Shown: positions 46,901 to 58,298 of the stretch, piece after piece
Layout: each line of letters begins with the position of its first letter
How positions within the stretch are numbered: position 1 is the stretch's first letter
Assembly: GCF_032362555.1 (NCBI RefSeq)
Contig: NC_083525.1
Location: 729,501 to 793,500 of the forward strand
Direction of reading: 5' to 3'
DNA from: Amyelois transitella
Taxonomy: Eukaryota; Arthropoda; Insecta; Lepidoptera; Pyralidae
Length of the DNA: 64,000 nucleotides
The notes under the pieces: model-generated
What the model was told of the DNA's origin: nothing
What the model saw: the letters and a program-made list of their open reading frames with translations, nothing else
Databases searched by the model: none
Position numbers and translations under genes: made by a program

Positions 46901-49900
46901 GTTACAGGTTGCTAGCCCATCGCCTAAAAAAACAATCCCAAGTTTGTAAGCCTATCCCTTAGTCGCCTTTTAAGACATCCATGGGAAAAAGATGGAGTTG
47001 TCCTATTCTTTTTCGTATTGGTGCCGGGAACCACACGGCACTGCTGGAAACCACACGGCGGTGATTTTGACTTACCCGCATAATCCCAGACTCGATTGGA
47101 CCCTAACTGCAGAGCGTACGTGTGGTTTGAAGCCAGGAAGTGCTTAGCTGCGTGACCATTTTTATACCTGAAACAAGGGGATACTTCTTCAAACACTCCA
47201 CGATGTCAGCTGCCGGCGTATCATGGCGTGAGCTGTTTTTATCGCGCGAAAAACTATTGCTGTCTCGCTTTTTATTATGTCGTGAAACGAGACAGCGATA
47301 TTTATAAATAATCCAGGTGTTAATCGCGGTACTCTTTGCCTACCCCTCCGGGAAACAGGCGTGATTTTAATGTATGTATGTATGTATGTTAAACGAGCAC
47401 GTAACATACCTACCTTTATTTTATCCTGGACGTTTCGAATCATGTTACAATGATCTGTGGTCATCGAGCGATTGAAACGACTGCTTCGCTTTGTGTAAAA
47501 ACCTGACTTACTGACTTACCCAATCCAGGCTGCATGGTCAAATGCATACCCCGGGCTCCTCTCCAGAGTGATGAGGATACAACTGGAACTAAAGCCAGGA
47601 GAAAGAAGGTGGCCATAGACATTAAGGTTCATGCTGATGAGCACTTAAGTTTTATAAATGACCAGAACTAAATTTTTATGGTTTTAACTTGATTATTATA
47701 TAGCTGAAGAGTTTGTTTGTTTGAACGCGCTAATCTCAGGAATAACTGGTTCGAATTGAAAAATTCTTTTTGCGTTGGATAGACTATTTATCGAGGTAGG
47801 CTTTAGGCTATACAACATCACGCTGCAACTATAAGGAGCAAAGAAATAATGGAATATGTGAAAAAAACGGGGAAAATTAGCCATCCTTGAGAGCTTCAAT
47901 GATGCCCAAAATAACTATTCCACGCGGTTGAAGTCACGGGCACAGCTAGTAAATAATAAGATCTCACCTCCCACAGCCCACATGACCACAGATGAGACAT
48001 ATCCACAGCGAGCCTGACTCCGCCCCGTCCGGGAGGCCTTCAGCCACTCCGCTTAGATTCTGGATGTCTCGGGGCTCCTCGCCTTCACCTTCCTCTTCTT
48101 CTTCTGTCGGAAGAAGGAAAATTTAATTAAGAGGCTTCTGGTTTTGTGTAGAAATAAATATATGGGTGTCGCTTGTGTATAAAAAAATATTTAATATTAT
48201 ATTATTTTCTTCGGAAAAAAATTACGTTCAGTCATGATAGTGAACGTTGATTAAACGACTTGACGATGTACTTTAGTCATTCAATTGAACACTGTCATTC
48301 AATGAACGAACTAGTCATTCAATGAAATACAGATATGACCAAATGACTGTGACACATTACATCAATCCCAGTTTAATTAAGTTGCCTCCTTTACTACATG
48401 AGGATTCTGCCAGAACTAGGAAGTTGTAGTGTGGTGTTAGCAAGTAGTGTCAAGTTCGGGACTGTATCCATGTCGCTGGGTTATATCCGGCTCGAAGGAC
48501 CACAAAAATTTACAGTCCCGGACTGAATTAGTTCTTAGTTTCTGTGTGTGTGTGTGTGTTGTCCCACCGCTCACCGTGAGCGCGGCAGTGCGCGCAGCTG
48601 GCGGCGCCGCGGGGCTCGGGCGTCTGCGCGGCGCGGCACACGGGGCACGCGGCGCCGCGCCAGCGCGCCAGGCACGCCGCGTGGAACGCGTGCGCGCATT
48701 GCACGCTCAGCACGCCCGCCACGCTCTCGTCCATGCGCTCTGCAACACAAATTCAATCCCACTTTGTATCCGGCTCGGAGGACCAAAAATATTTCTCCGG
48801 CTCGAAGGACCAACTACTTTTATCCATCTTTAATTCTATTGGCTCAGCTTTAGGATTTCTATGACCTGCTTTTACCAAGAAATGAATGTATCTTTTGATA
48901 TCAATAAAATTAATTATCTAACTCCTTCTCATCACACATACCCAGGCACACAGGGCACGTGGGGAGCTCCGTGTGCTTGTTCGGCGGAGTCCCGTCGCGC
49001 GCCCACTCCACGCGGGAGACCCACGCCATGTGGCACACGGCATTGGGCTCCAAACTACTGTACGGAACCCCGTCGAATACTTCGTAGAACTCGCGCGCCG
49101 CTTGGCTTGTTCGAAATCTGAAAGAAGACATTATAACAAACATATATTGAATGTGGCCTTTCAGTATTTTCAAGATTGTTGGCTCTGTCTACCCCGCAAG
49201 GGATATAGACGTGATGATATTTATGTATGTATATATTAAAGAACAGTGGCGTGTGGTTCCCGGCACCAATACAAAAAAGAATAGGATCACTCCATCTCTT
49301 TCCCATGGATGTCGTAAAAGGCGACTTAGGGATAGGCTTACAAACTTGGGATTCTTTTTAAGGCGATGGGCTAGCAACCTGTCACTATTTGAATCTCAAT
49401 TTTATCTTAAAGCCAAATAGCTGAATGTGGCCTATCAGTCTTTGCAAGACTGTTGGCTCTGTCTACCCCGCAAGGGATATACACCTGATTATATGTATGT
49501 ATATTGAAGAAGGACATATCACAGGACATATGCCTTGTGGGTGAGACTCACAAGGAACCAGAAAAAATGGAAAGATCTGGAGTCTTGTGTCAACACGACA
49601 AAGGCCAAACCCTCCCTCAGTGAACTCCTACACTAAATAAGGATCTTACATTCTTAATTTCCAGACTTTAGACCTAGCTCTGATTTCATGTTTAAGAAAC
49701 TGCAAAAATTGCATGAAAATATTGATGAATGTGGATGAAGCAAAAGAACTAAGTACCCCTAATGGAATGCAGCATTACGTATTATGGCAACAATCTATAT
49801 TTACACATAAGTTTACAGAGAATAGATTCATGTTTGTTTGTCAATGAATGAATGTGTTTTTTTTTCTTGGACCCTGTATGAGATAAAGACGTGATTATAA

Positions 49901-50812
49901 GTATGTTTCAAGGAATAAACTCAAAAAATGACAACCAATTTTGTACTTACGACAGCAGAGCCATGTAGTGGTCTAGAGAACCATCCCTGAGCACGCGTAC
50001 GTGGGCTATGTCTTGTTGGCAGGCCGCGGCGAATGCCAGTAGATCCGAAGCCCCCAGGGCTCCCGGCACGGCTAGGAGGCATAGCGTTTTCGCCTCCTCT
50101 GCTGCTTCTTTTAGTTCACTGTTAAGAAAAGTTGGACTTGTAGACAATTTTTACTTTACAAAATGAAAACAATCTTTAATTTATTTGCTGCCAGATATGG
50201 AAGTTTTAAAAATTACAAATGCATACTTACTTCTCCTTGTACAAGTGTAGCACACCCTTGGTGACCTCAACAAGGGGGTTTCCATAAAAGAAGCTGATGG
50301 TCTCGTCCTCTTCCGAGACGCTGCCTTCAGGAGGAGAGCGACGGGAACTGGTGGGAAGGATGCCCGGAACATTGGGACCTGTTAGCACACTTGCGTAAGT
50401 CTCCACGGTGATGGTCTTAGCTTCTCGGGCTCCGCGGTCCCTTCTCTTCTGTTCCTTTGCCGCTTCTATTGAATAAATACACATTTTATAATCAAATTAC
50501 ACATATGGATGGACATACAGTAAATTTCGATAGTTTTAATTAACACAAAAATAAATCACACTGTAAAAATTTAGTAAAGTTACAATGATACAAATTCAAG
50601 AACAATAAGTAATAATGAAGATAAATTGTTCTTTTTAGTTTCACTGAAATAAAGGAAACGATGGAACGTTTGGATTCTAGTTAATTAAATACTAGTGTTA
50701 ATATAGTTTTTTCAAGACACTGTATTTGCTCACCTGAATCAGCTGGATTGTCACCCATCTCAGGTAGATCTTCGTCAATCTCGACTCGCAAAACGCACAG
50801 GGAGACAGACAT
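43980..50812 (-). CDS. BRAP: BRCA1-associated protein (BRAP/IMP), RING and ZnF-UBP E3 ubiquitin ligase, 11 coding exons
   Basis: Exons on the minus strand: 50812-50734, 50465-50231, 50118-49951, 49117-48942, 48739-48575, 48103-47968, 47167-47076, 45792-45615, 45417-45268, 44931-44826, 44144-43980. Phases agree and give 549 aa. Domain order matches BRAP: an RRM-like region (about 70-190) with SFFYGNPLVEVTKGVLHLY; a C3H2C3-type RING (about 214-255) with CPVCLERM, CAHAFHAACLARW and CPVC; a ZnF-UBP (about 275-350) with WICLICGHVGCGR and GHAAKHFLASNHTYAL; then coiled coil to an Arg-rich C-terminus. Family role: a Ras-responsive E3 ligase that restrains KSR/MAPK signalling and retains nuclear-localisation cargo in the cytoplasm. 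The RING and last exons are very GC-rich (Ala/Arg codons) compared with neighbours. The exon ending at 45268 uses a GTTAGT donor. The ATG is the only in-frame start in its exon that fits; 5' UTR not resolved. Confidence 0.93.
44177..44302 (-). mobile_element. LINE-tailed SINE 3' half in the last BRAP intron
   Basis: ACATACATACATATGGTCAC to AAATAGTGACAGGTAAG; starts about 33 bases from the last-exon acceptor. Confidence 0.85.
44685..44798 (+). mobile_element. LINE-tailed SINE 3' fragment
   Basis: TAGCTAGCAACTCTCAATAC to GACGTGATTAATGTATATTT. Confidence 0.72.
44981..45200 (-). mobile_element. tRNA-derived SINE fragment in a BRAP intron
   Basis: CATCCTCACCACTCTGGAGA, GGATTGGGTGAGTCAGGTTT, CACGAAGCGACTCCCATCTG, CCCTCACCGTGAAACCAACG. 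Confidence 0.8.
45838..46110 (+). mobile_element. LINE-tailed SINE, full length, BRAP intron
   Basis: TTGCCGTGTGGTTCCCGGCA to TATGTATGTATGTACATA. Confidence 0.9.
46111..46330. mobile_element. LINE-tailed SINE fold-back: palindrome plus inverted 5' half
   Basis: A perfect palindrome with 42-base arms (46111-46152 and 46154-46195) continues into a minus-strand SINE 5' half ending GTGCTGGAACCACACGACG. Confidence 0.85.
46351..46552 (-). mobile_element. Helitron-like element, second subfamily
   Basis: ACTAGAGGCCGCCCGCGACT to CTTTATAATAGTAGTAGGAT. Confidence 0.7.
46590..46795 (-). mobile_element. second type of tRNA-derived SINE, inverted copy
   Basis: Reverse complement of the 41046 element: GAGATACTAACTCAACGATA, CAAGACTCAGGCCAATCAGA, GGGACCTCCGGTGTCACAGA. 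The B-box is mutated (GGTTAGAATCC) and the A-box altered. Confidence 0.82.
46803..47044 (-). mobile_element. LINE-tailed SINE, BRAP intron
   Basis: ACATACATACATATGGTCAT to GGGAACCACACGGCACTG; followed by a second partial ACCACACGGCG. Confidence 0.88.
47325..47390 (+). mobile_element. RTE-LINE extreme 3' end
   Basis: TTGCCTACCCCTCCGGGAAA then GGCGTGATTTTAATGTATGT; short remnant in a BRAP intron. Confidence 0.75.
47484..47606 (+). mobile_element. tRNA-derived SINE 3' end
   Basis: GCTTCGCTTTGTGTAAAAAC, ATACCCCGGGCTCCTCTCCA, GGAACTAAAGCCAGGAGAAA. Confidence 0.78.
47692..47952 (+). mobile_element. Helitron-like non-autonomous element
   Basis: TATTATATAGCTGAAGAGTT to GTCACGGGCACAGCTAGTAA in a BRAP intron. 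Confidence 0.75.
49150..49236 (+). mobile_element. LINE-tailed SINE 3' fragment
   Basis: AATGTGGCCTTTCAGTATTT to TTTATGTATGTATAT. Confidence 0.82.
49249..49502 (+). mobile_element. LINE-tailed SINE, full length
   Basis: GCGTGTGGTTCCCGGCACCA to GATTATATGTATGTATA. Confidence 0.9.
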
Positions 50813-51768
50813 TTAATTCGACAAGGATGAAAATTATTTATTTACATTACAATACAACAAAATATATTGACACCATAACATGAAATGCTTTTAAACAGAG
50901 TACCTAGTATCAAAATATCGCAATATTTGCAACGCAAAGAGAGTAATTGCCACTTTTGGCAACAGTAATTAATTTTCTCGAACGCAAATAAAAAATAAAC
51001 AAAGTCTGATGGAAACTGGAAAATGTAGTACCTAATAGAAAATATCGGAACACGAACGAAACGAACAACAATGGATGAGCGGGATGGCAATATTCGAATC
51101 GTTCACATATGATAGAGATAGACGTCTCTTTGTTTTTTTTTTTCTTTTTCATAGGTCTTTTTTGTCTGTCATAGCTTTGTCGTCTGACAGTGACAGCTGA
51201 TATATTTCATGATCATGTTGATGTTCAAAAATTCTGCAGTCAATAAATTGGTCATCACATCATATTTATTGCTTTTTAGTTTTAAATAATTAAAAAAGTT
51301 TTATTAATTAATGTAACGGTATTAATAAGAAAAGAGTATCTTTGATAGATAAACATAAATAGATGATAATTGTAGGCGGAAGTGTAGTTGTCAGCTGTAA
51401 GGTTTTGTTTGGATACACATTTTGCGTTTTAACTTAAAGTAAAAAATAAAAACGACGCCTCTTTCCTTGACGAGGTTTCCTCTTCTTTCCATTTACATAC
51501 CTTTAACCGCTGCCCTTTACTAAAACGAAGCCTAGAACACGTTGTTCTGATTTAAAAACTATAACAACTTAATTAATTAAAATATTTAAGAAAATGTTTT
51601 TTGTAGGTACGCAAAATCGAACATAAATTGCAATAAAAAAAAAATAAACTTCAAATTCAAAATGGCTACAAATCATAATACGACGTGAACTGTCAGCTGT
51701 GTAGTAATTTTTGTTTCTTTGTGTTTTTTAAACTTAAAAATGTTATAATTTCGATGTAAATAACGAAT
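50813..51768. promoter_or_regulatory. shared divergent promoter interval of BRAP and Usp32
   Basis: The two start codons face away from each other with 956 bases between them and almost no mobile DNA, unlike the flanks. GTGACAGCTGATA near 51189 and GAACTGTCAGCTGTGT near 51688 are paired CAGCTG-containing sites. No TATA box or certain initiator could be assigned. Confidence 0.5.
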
Positions 51769-54700
51769 ATGGGTGCAAAAGACTCAAAACCTTGTTTTAT
51801 ATCTTATGAAGATGCAGAGAAACGAGGTACTTATGAGTGCAATAGTTAAAAGTGCGTTGTTAGATTAGGAGTATCTTTCAGCTAATGTGTCGTTTTATTT
51901 GCAGTGTCTGAGAGTGAATTGAGACGTATTCGCGAGGCGTTCAAAAGATGTGCTGGTGCGAACGGGACGGCCTTGAGCTTGGACGTGTTTGTCCATGAAG
52001 TGTTGTGCGACGGTGTGCCATACGAGGTGGCAGAATGGCTTTACCAGGCTTGTGGGGGCACTAAGCGAGGCATTGGCTTCCGAGACCTGCTGCGTGGTAT
52101 CGTGGTACTGACTAAAGGCAGCCTTGAAGAGAAAATCAAGTAAGTTTCGGCACAAATTCCTATTTGATTTCTTATTGGATTGTTGTTCAAACTTATTGTT
52201 ACTTTGTAGGTTTTTATGGACACTGTATGTAAACAATCAGAGTGATAATGGCACATATATATACAAGAAGGATTTCGCACGCGCCCTGCACCTGGAGAAC
52301 ACATCATTGCCAGTCACAGGGGCACAGAAGAGTGCCGAGATACTTCTTGGTCTATTTGGAACTGGAGAAAAAGTGACATTTGAGCAGTTCCGGTCCTGGT
52401 TACTGATACATAAAGATGCCACTGTTCTATCGAAATGGTTGTTGGCAGACAGAGGGCATGTGGCACAGGAACTGGAGACCCCAACATTCTATCAAAGTTT
52501 GGCAGGAGTCACCCACTTGGAAGAAAGGGTAAGTGTTTGTTGAATTTTCTTTATAACTTTCGATTCATTACAAACTAATTGTTTACATAAACATACCTAA
52601 AGTGTCTGGTGTAGACTTTATTATCAATATGTTATGAAAACTGAAAAAAAATTTTTGAATTTACTCTAAATGCTTTCATAAACTTTAATACATTAGTATT
52701 GGGGCCAATATGCCTTCTCTCTTCATTTTTTGCCAGGTTTAAGGCAACTTGTATAACATAGACCTGACCCTCCCTTGCTTTGTTACATGGCCATCTAAGG
52801 TGTCCGTCAATGGCTCATTCTGTAACCTAAGTAAGTTGCACAGATGTGGTCATTACAGATCACTCCTGACCATTTGAGTATCCTTATGGCAGATATATGA
52901 AATTGAGTTTAAAAATTTTATTTGGATGTCTAGAGTATTTAGAGATCTTTTTTTTAAAATATTTAATGGCAATATTATATCTAAAATGTTCGTTCCACAT
53001 CTTCCTACAATCATGGAAAGCTATCAGTGTCCCATGCCATGCTATAATAAGAAGCAAAACCGCAATAGGTTATCCCGGTGATGTTAGTCCCAGTAACATC
53101 CTCACATACATACATATTGTCACGTCTATATCCCTTGCGGGGTAGACAGAGCCAACAGTCTTGAAAAGACTGAATGGCCACGTTCAGCTATTTGGCTTTA
53201 TGATAGAATTGAGATTCAAATAGTGACAGGTTGCTAGCCCATCGCCTAAAAAAAAAGAATCCCAATTTTGTAAGCCTATCCCTTAGTCGCCTTTTACGAC
53301 ATCCATGGGAAAGAGATGGAGTGGTCCTATTCTTTTTTTCATTGGTGCCGGGAACCACACGGCACACCTCACCTCTCTGAAAATTATCCTAGGTGTGCCA
53401 TGTTTACGTGTATTATAATGTTTGATATGCCAAATTAACTGATTAGATTGATATCTGATCAGGTCACCAGATTATCAAAGGAAAATCCAATGATTAAATT
53501 AAAAGTTATCTGCTTTATTTTGATATGTAAAATTTATTTATTGGTAAGTACTTTGACTTGGTCATGAAGCGCACCATACATTCCCATCTCAATATCATTC
53601 ATAGCTGTGCCCGCAACTCCGTCCGCGCTGAATAGTTATTTTCTCGTTTTTTCACATTTTCCCTTATTTCTTCGCTCTTAATAGTTGCACCGTGATTTTA
53701 TATAGCCTAAAGCCTTCTTATCTCCTTCTATAAATGGTCTATTTGACTTCTACTCAAAATTAAGTTAACTGCTTATTTAAATTGACTGAAAGGCCACATA
53801 CAGCTTTTTGGCTTGATGATAGAATTGAGAAAGTGAATTCAAATAATGACAGGTTGCTAGCCCATTGCCTAAAAGAAGAATCCCAAGTGTATAAGCCTTT
53901 CCCTTAGTCGCCTTTTACGACATCAACAAAGAGGAGGAGTGGTACTATTATGTTTTCTATTGGTGCCGGGAACCACACGGCACATACGTTCTGTTTGCAT
54001 ACGTACATTAAACCCCGCTTTTTTTAAATTAACAAACATCTTAAATTTTTATCTTAGGTGTGTAGAGTTCATGTAGAAACTTTGATATCACAATATTAGT
54101 AGGTACAGGAATATAAAAGGGTATGTTAAGATGGTATGGTCATATGGAGAGGATGAATGGAAGCAGGTTGACTAAGCAGATATACAAGGAGAGTGTGGAG
54201 GGAAAGGTCGGAGTGGGAAGGCCTAGACAAAAGTATCATGATCAAATAAAGGACGTCCTGGAAAAGGGTCAGGTCAAGAGTACCCGAAACCGCCGAGCTT
54301 GCATGAATGTGGATGAAGCGAAGGAAGTATGCAGAGATCTTGGAAAGATGTAGTCTCTGCCTACCCCTCCGGGAAAAAGGCGTGATTTTATGTATGTATG
54401 TAGTTGATAGAAGTGTTAGACGCCGCGACTTCGTCCCTGACAAGACATCAAGCGTTGTCGGCGTTATTTCCGTCTATTCATAAAACCATGACCTTAGAGA
54501 GTTAGAACAATGAAGCACCCGATTTAGACTTCTACAATGACTTGGTTAAATATCATTTGTCTAGTAAATTAATTAATTTTTAATATAACTTGTTCTTTGT
54601 AATGTATAAAAGGATTAAAAAATTTACATGCATTTAATTTATGAAGAATCCCGAGCTTGTGAGCCTATCCCTTAGTCGCCTTTTACGACATCCATTGGAT

Positions 54701-57700
54701 CGAGATGAGAGTGGTCCTATACTTTTTAAACTACACTGCAACAAGTATAAGTTTAGGAGTACTGAAAAGGACGTAGAGAAGGACTAAGTAGGACGTTGTA
54801 AGGAGTATCCCAAAAAATAAAATTTGCTTGACATTGGCGACAACGATTTTGTACGCGTAATGATGACATTTAGCTGGAGTTTGTTTTTGTGTCAAAAGCG
54901 ATAGCTACTCGACATTTTCTACAAGATTGCAACGGTACTGTCTCACTTGAAACATGTTTAATTTAATTATCTATCGGTGTCGTAACTTGGCACACTTCTG
55001 GCCTTATCGAGATCCACCTGAATCGGAACTTTGCACCACTAGTTACAATGTTATAATTGACTAGCTGTGCCCGCGACTTCGTCCGCGTGGAATAGTTGTT
55101 TTGGGCATCATTGAAGCCCTCAAAGATGAATAATTTTCTCCGATTGTCGAAAAACACACAAACAAAGTATTTGCATTATTATAATTCGCAGTCACGTTTA
55201 CCACGAGCGACAGTTCCAATATCTCTGTCTTGTCTGTCTGTCTGTACCTGTCGGGCTTAATGATAGTAGACGGAAGGACTTTTCCATTTTTGATGAACTA
55301 TTTTTTAATACATAGTAACTACAAACAATCACGTCGTTTTCGCTTACGGAGCAGACAGAGAGAACAGTTTCGATACATCATATTCAGCTGTATGGCGTTA
55401 ATAAATCCATCTATCAATATTATCACGTCTGTATCCTTTGCGGGGTAGACGGAGCCAGCAGTCTTGAAAGTCTGACAGGCTGTCATCAGCTGTTTGGTCT
55501 AATGATAGAATTAAGATTCAAATAGTGACAGGTTGCTAGCCCATCGCCTATAAGAAGAATCCCATGTTTTAAGCTTATCCCTTTGTCGCCTTTTACGACA
55601 TCCATGGGAAAGAGATGGAGTAGTACTAATTTTTTTTTTATATTGGAACCGGAAACAACTCAGCTTTAAAAAAAAATTAATATAAATTCAAATTATCAAA
55701 TTAGTTTTTAGTACCCCTATATAATATTGGCTTTCTAATCTAGAATATCTATAAGAAAAGATGGAGTGCCTCTTGTATTCTTGCAAATATACTTACATAT
55801 AAGGAAAATAATAGAAGATAACAAATTATTACAACACATGTAAGTACTAGCATGCGTCATGTGTCTTAGAAATACGAAACATCACCAAACAATTGTTGTT
55901 TATTGCTGGTTTGCGGCATTTACTTATTGAAATTATGTTATGTACTCGAATATAATGTCAATAGAATAGAATAGATAATCACGTATAATCACGTCTATAT
56001 CCCTTGCGGGGTAGACAGAGCCAACAGTCTTGAAAAGACTGCTAGGTCACGTTCAGCTGTTTCGCTTTATGCTGGAATTGAGATTCAAATAGTGACAGGT
56101 TGCTAGCCCATCGCCTAAAAGAAGAATCCCATGTTTATAAGCCTATCCCTTATTCGCCTTTTACGACATCCATGGGAACGAGATGGAGTGGTCCTATTCT
56201 TTTTTTTTATTGGTGCCGGGAACCACACGGCACATAGAATAGATTTATTAAAAAAAAAAAAAATCTATTCTATGTGCCGTGTGGTTCCCGGCATAGAAAA
56301 GATTTATTTTCAAAATTGGATACAAGGTATCACTTATTGACGTCACATCACTTGAATTCAATTGTAACTACTACCGCTTCCAAAGCGCATGTGTAGAAGA
56401 AGTGGCGGAATGAACTACACTGCAGCATTTCCATCGGACGTCATTATACAAATAATAGATCTCTTAAAGCTAAATCATGGACGAATGACAATTTACATAA
56501 ACTCATGTACATATGTATGTACATTTTAAAACATTTATTTCACTCATGTAGCGAATTTATATGGGCTCCATATATTTCTTTACTAGCTGTGAGTGTGACT
56601 TCGTCCGCGTGGAATAGTTACTTTGGGCATCATTAAAGCCCTCAAAAGGTGAATAATTTTCCCCGTTTTTTTTTCGCATTTTCGAATATTTATTTGCTCC
56701 AAATAGTTGACGCGTGTTGTTATACGAGTATAAAGCCTTCCTCGATAAATGGTCTATTCAACACAAAAATAATTTTTCAATTTGAACCAGTAGTTCCTGA
56801 GATTATCGCGTTCAAACAAACAAACTCTTCAGCTTTATCATATTAGTATAGATTATGTGGGCGAATTTATGGAATCGCTGTATTTAAAAATACTGCTTGA
56901 ACCATAATCGACTTATTTTGTTCTAAAGCTTAACAGGGCCTTTTATAAAATACTAGCGGCCCGCCCCGGCTTCGCACGGGTGGACATATTTTTGTGTTTT
57001 ATATTTTGAAATAAATTTATTTCAAAACAAATTTATGCCTATGTCACTTTTGAAGGTCTATTCTATATCTGTGCCAAATTTTATCAAAATCGGACCAGTA
57101 GTTTTTGAGTTTATTCCACACAAACATACAAAAATACAAATCTTTCCTCTTTATTATTAGTGTGGATAGAATTTTAAGACTACTGGTTCTGTCTACCCCA
57201 CAATGGATATAGACGTGATTGAATGAATTATTTTAAAACAAAGTCTGCACTATGTCTGTTTTTTTTTGTATTCGTAAACCTTTAACCTTATTTTGTTACG
57301 GATTTTATTTTTTATAGTAAGACTAGCTGTCCCGGCAAACGTTGTTTTGCCATATAAATAATACTTAAGTAATTTCTAGTTAAAAAAATTGTTAAGGATG
57401 GACAACCCTTATCACTAAGGGTTATCCCTTATCACTAAGGGTTATGAAAAATAGATGTTGGCCGATTCTTAGACCTACTGAATATGCTCACAAAATTTCA
57501 TGAAAATCGGTCAAGCCGAAACGAACATTGTGACACGAGAATTTTATATTTAAGATTGATTCAAGAAGATGGTCTATATAACTTCAGCATTGCACTCGTG
57601 CGCAGCCGAGGCGGCTCGCTAGTTATCAAAAAAATTAATACATAAATGTGAAATCTTTTGCACAGGACATCATAGAGCTGGAGAAGTTCTTCTGGTCTCT

Positions 57701-57894
57701 CCGCAACAGCGCGCCCACTGGCCAACTGGACGCTGAGAGTCTGAGTCCTCTTCTATCACCTCCTCTGCCGAGATCTGCTGTCACCGGGTTCTTCCTGGCC
57801 TTCGACGAGAATCGAGATGACCATGTGGACTTCAAGGAGCTCTGCTGTGGCCTCAGCGCGGCCTGTCGTGGTCCGAGGACGGAGAGACTGAAGT
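51769..57894 (+). CDS. Usp32: Ubiquitin carboxyl-terminal hydrolase 32, N-terminal part (first four coding exons; gene continues beyond window)
   Basis: Exons: 51769-51826, 51905-52139, 52210-52528, 57666-57894, phase-consistent, 280 aa. The start MGAKDSKPCFISYEDA carries the N-terminal Gly-2 context typical of the myristoylated USP32 family. The rest reads as the EF-hand-rich N-terminal region: HLEER followed by DIIELEKFFW and an EF-hand loop DENRDDHVDFKE near residues 248-259. The last visible exon ends AAG-T before a GTGAGT donor, so the reading frame must continue. No later exon (further EF-hands, DUSP, USP catalytic Cys and His boxes) was found before the window ends, so the next intron exceeds 6 kb. 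Family role: a membrane-associated deubiquitinase acting on endosomal and Golgi trafficking. The fourth exon is followed by three degraded or partial copies of itself. Confidence 0.9.
53104..53366 (-). mobile_element. LINE-tailed SINE, Usp32 intron
   Basis: ATACATACATATTGTCACGT to GGGAACCACACGGCACA, with CCTCAC on both flanks. Confidence 0.9.
53604..53770 (-). mobile_element. Helitron-like element, 5'-deleted
   Basis: TAGCTGTGCCCGCAACTCCG to AAATGGTCTATTTGACTTCT. Confidence 0.7.
53785..53985 (-). mobile_element. LINE-tailed SINE, 3'-deleted
   Basis: GACTGAAAGGCCACATACAG to GGGAACCACACGGCACAT. Confidence 0.82.
54119..54403 (+). mobile_element. 5'-truncated RTE-LINE 3' end in a Usp32 intron
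   Basis: Sense copy encoding LRWYGHMERMNGSRLTKQIY and GRPRQKYHDQIKDVL, ending GTGATTTTATGTATGTATGT. A short deletion removes the KRVM residues. Confidence 0.9.
54641..54735 (-). mobile_element. LINE-tailed SINE 5' fragment
   Basis: GAAGAATCCCGAGCTTGTGA to GAGAGTGGTCCTATACTTTT. Confidence 0.72.
55060..55170 (-). mobile_element. Helitron-like element 3' end
   Basis: ACTAGCTGTGCCCGCGACTT then TGGAATAGTTGTTTTGGGCA. Confidence 0.7.
55418..55665 (-). mobile_element. LINE-tailed SINE
   Basis: TATCACGTCTGTATCCTTTG to a degraded GGAACCGGAAACAACTCAGC. Confidence 0.82.
55987..56234 (-). mobile_element. LINE-tailed SINE, Usp32 intron
   Basis: ATAATCACGTCTATATCCCT to GGGAACCACACGGCAC. AGAATAGAT recurs on both flanks; followed by an inverted copy of its own 5' end. 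Confidence 0.88.
56297..56520 (+). repeat. dispersed repeat, same family as 1-220
   Basis: AAAGATTTATTTTCAAAATT to CTAAATCATGGACGAATGAC; the most complete copy after 1-220. Confidence 0.8.
56582..56858 (-). mobile_element. Helitron-like non-autonomous element
   Basis: ACTAGCTGTGAGTGTGACTT to CTTTATCATATTAGTATAGA; full length and inverted. Confidence 0.75.
56952..57172. mobile_element. Helitron-like element, third subfamily relative
   Basis: ACTAGCGGCCCGCCCCGGCT to CTTTATTATTAGTGTGGATA. Confidence 0.65.
57170..57224 (+). mobile_element. LINE-tailed SINE 3' end
   Basis: TTTAAGACTACTGGTTCTGT to GGATATAGACGTGATTGAA. Confidence 0.72.
57323..57565. mobile_element. Helitron-like or similar ACTAG-ended repeat
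   Basis: ACTAGCTGTCCCGGCAAACG, then GAAAATCGGTCAAGCCGAAA. The phrase TTATCACTAAGGGTTA is doubled inside. Confidence 0.55.
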
Positions 57895-58038
57895 GTGAGT
57901 ACTAGGATACCATGGTAGTTAAAGAGTATGTAAGAGGGAGGTGCTGAAAGTCAGGATTTGAGTTAATTGACCAATGTACTGTGTGGACTCATCTCGCCTG
58001 AGAGACTGTAGTGTAAGTACCAGGCTAGCTTTTTACTT

Positions 58039-58298
58039 ATATATACATACATATGGTCACGTCTATATCCCTTGCGGGGTAGACAGAGTTACCAATCCTG
58101 AAAAGACTGAATGGCCACGTTCAGCTATTTGGCTTAATGATAGAATTGAGATTCATATAGTGACAGGTTGCTAGCCCATCGCCTAAAAAAGAATCCCAAG
58201 TTTGTAAGCCTATCTCTCAGTCGCCTTTTACGACATCCATGGGAAAGAGATGGAGTGGTCCTATTCTTTTTTGTATTGGTGCCGGGAACCACACTGCA
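58039..58298 (-). mobile_element. LINE-tailed SINE with exact 10-base target duplication
   Basis: CTTTTTACTT at 58029-58038 and 58299-58308. The uninserted paralogue at 59644-59655 has this string once, which sets the element at 260 bp. Confidence 0.95.

Larger units (their letters stand above)
52529..57665 (+). other. large third intron of Usp32 (5.1 kb)
   Basis: Filled with at least five LINE-tailed SINEs, a LINE fragment, and several Helitron-like elements. No additional exon was recognised; exon 3 ends HLEER and exon 4 begins DIIELEK, which are adjacent in USP32 homologues. Confidence 0.7.

Noticed and set aside
48548-48853. Arg/Ala-rich open frames on both strands around the BRAP RING exon
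   Set aside because: Shadow frames of GC-rich coding sequence; only the minus-strand frame has RING cysteines in order.
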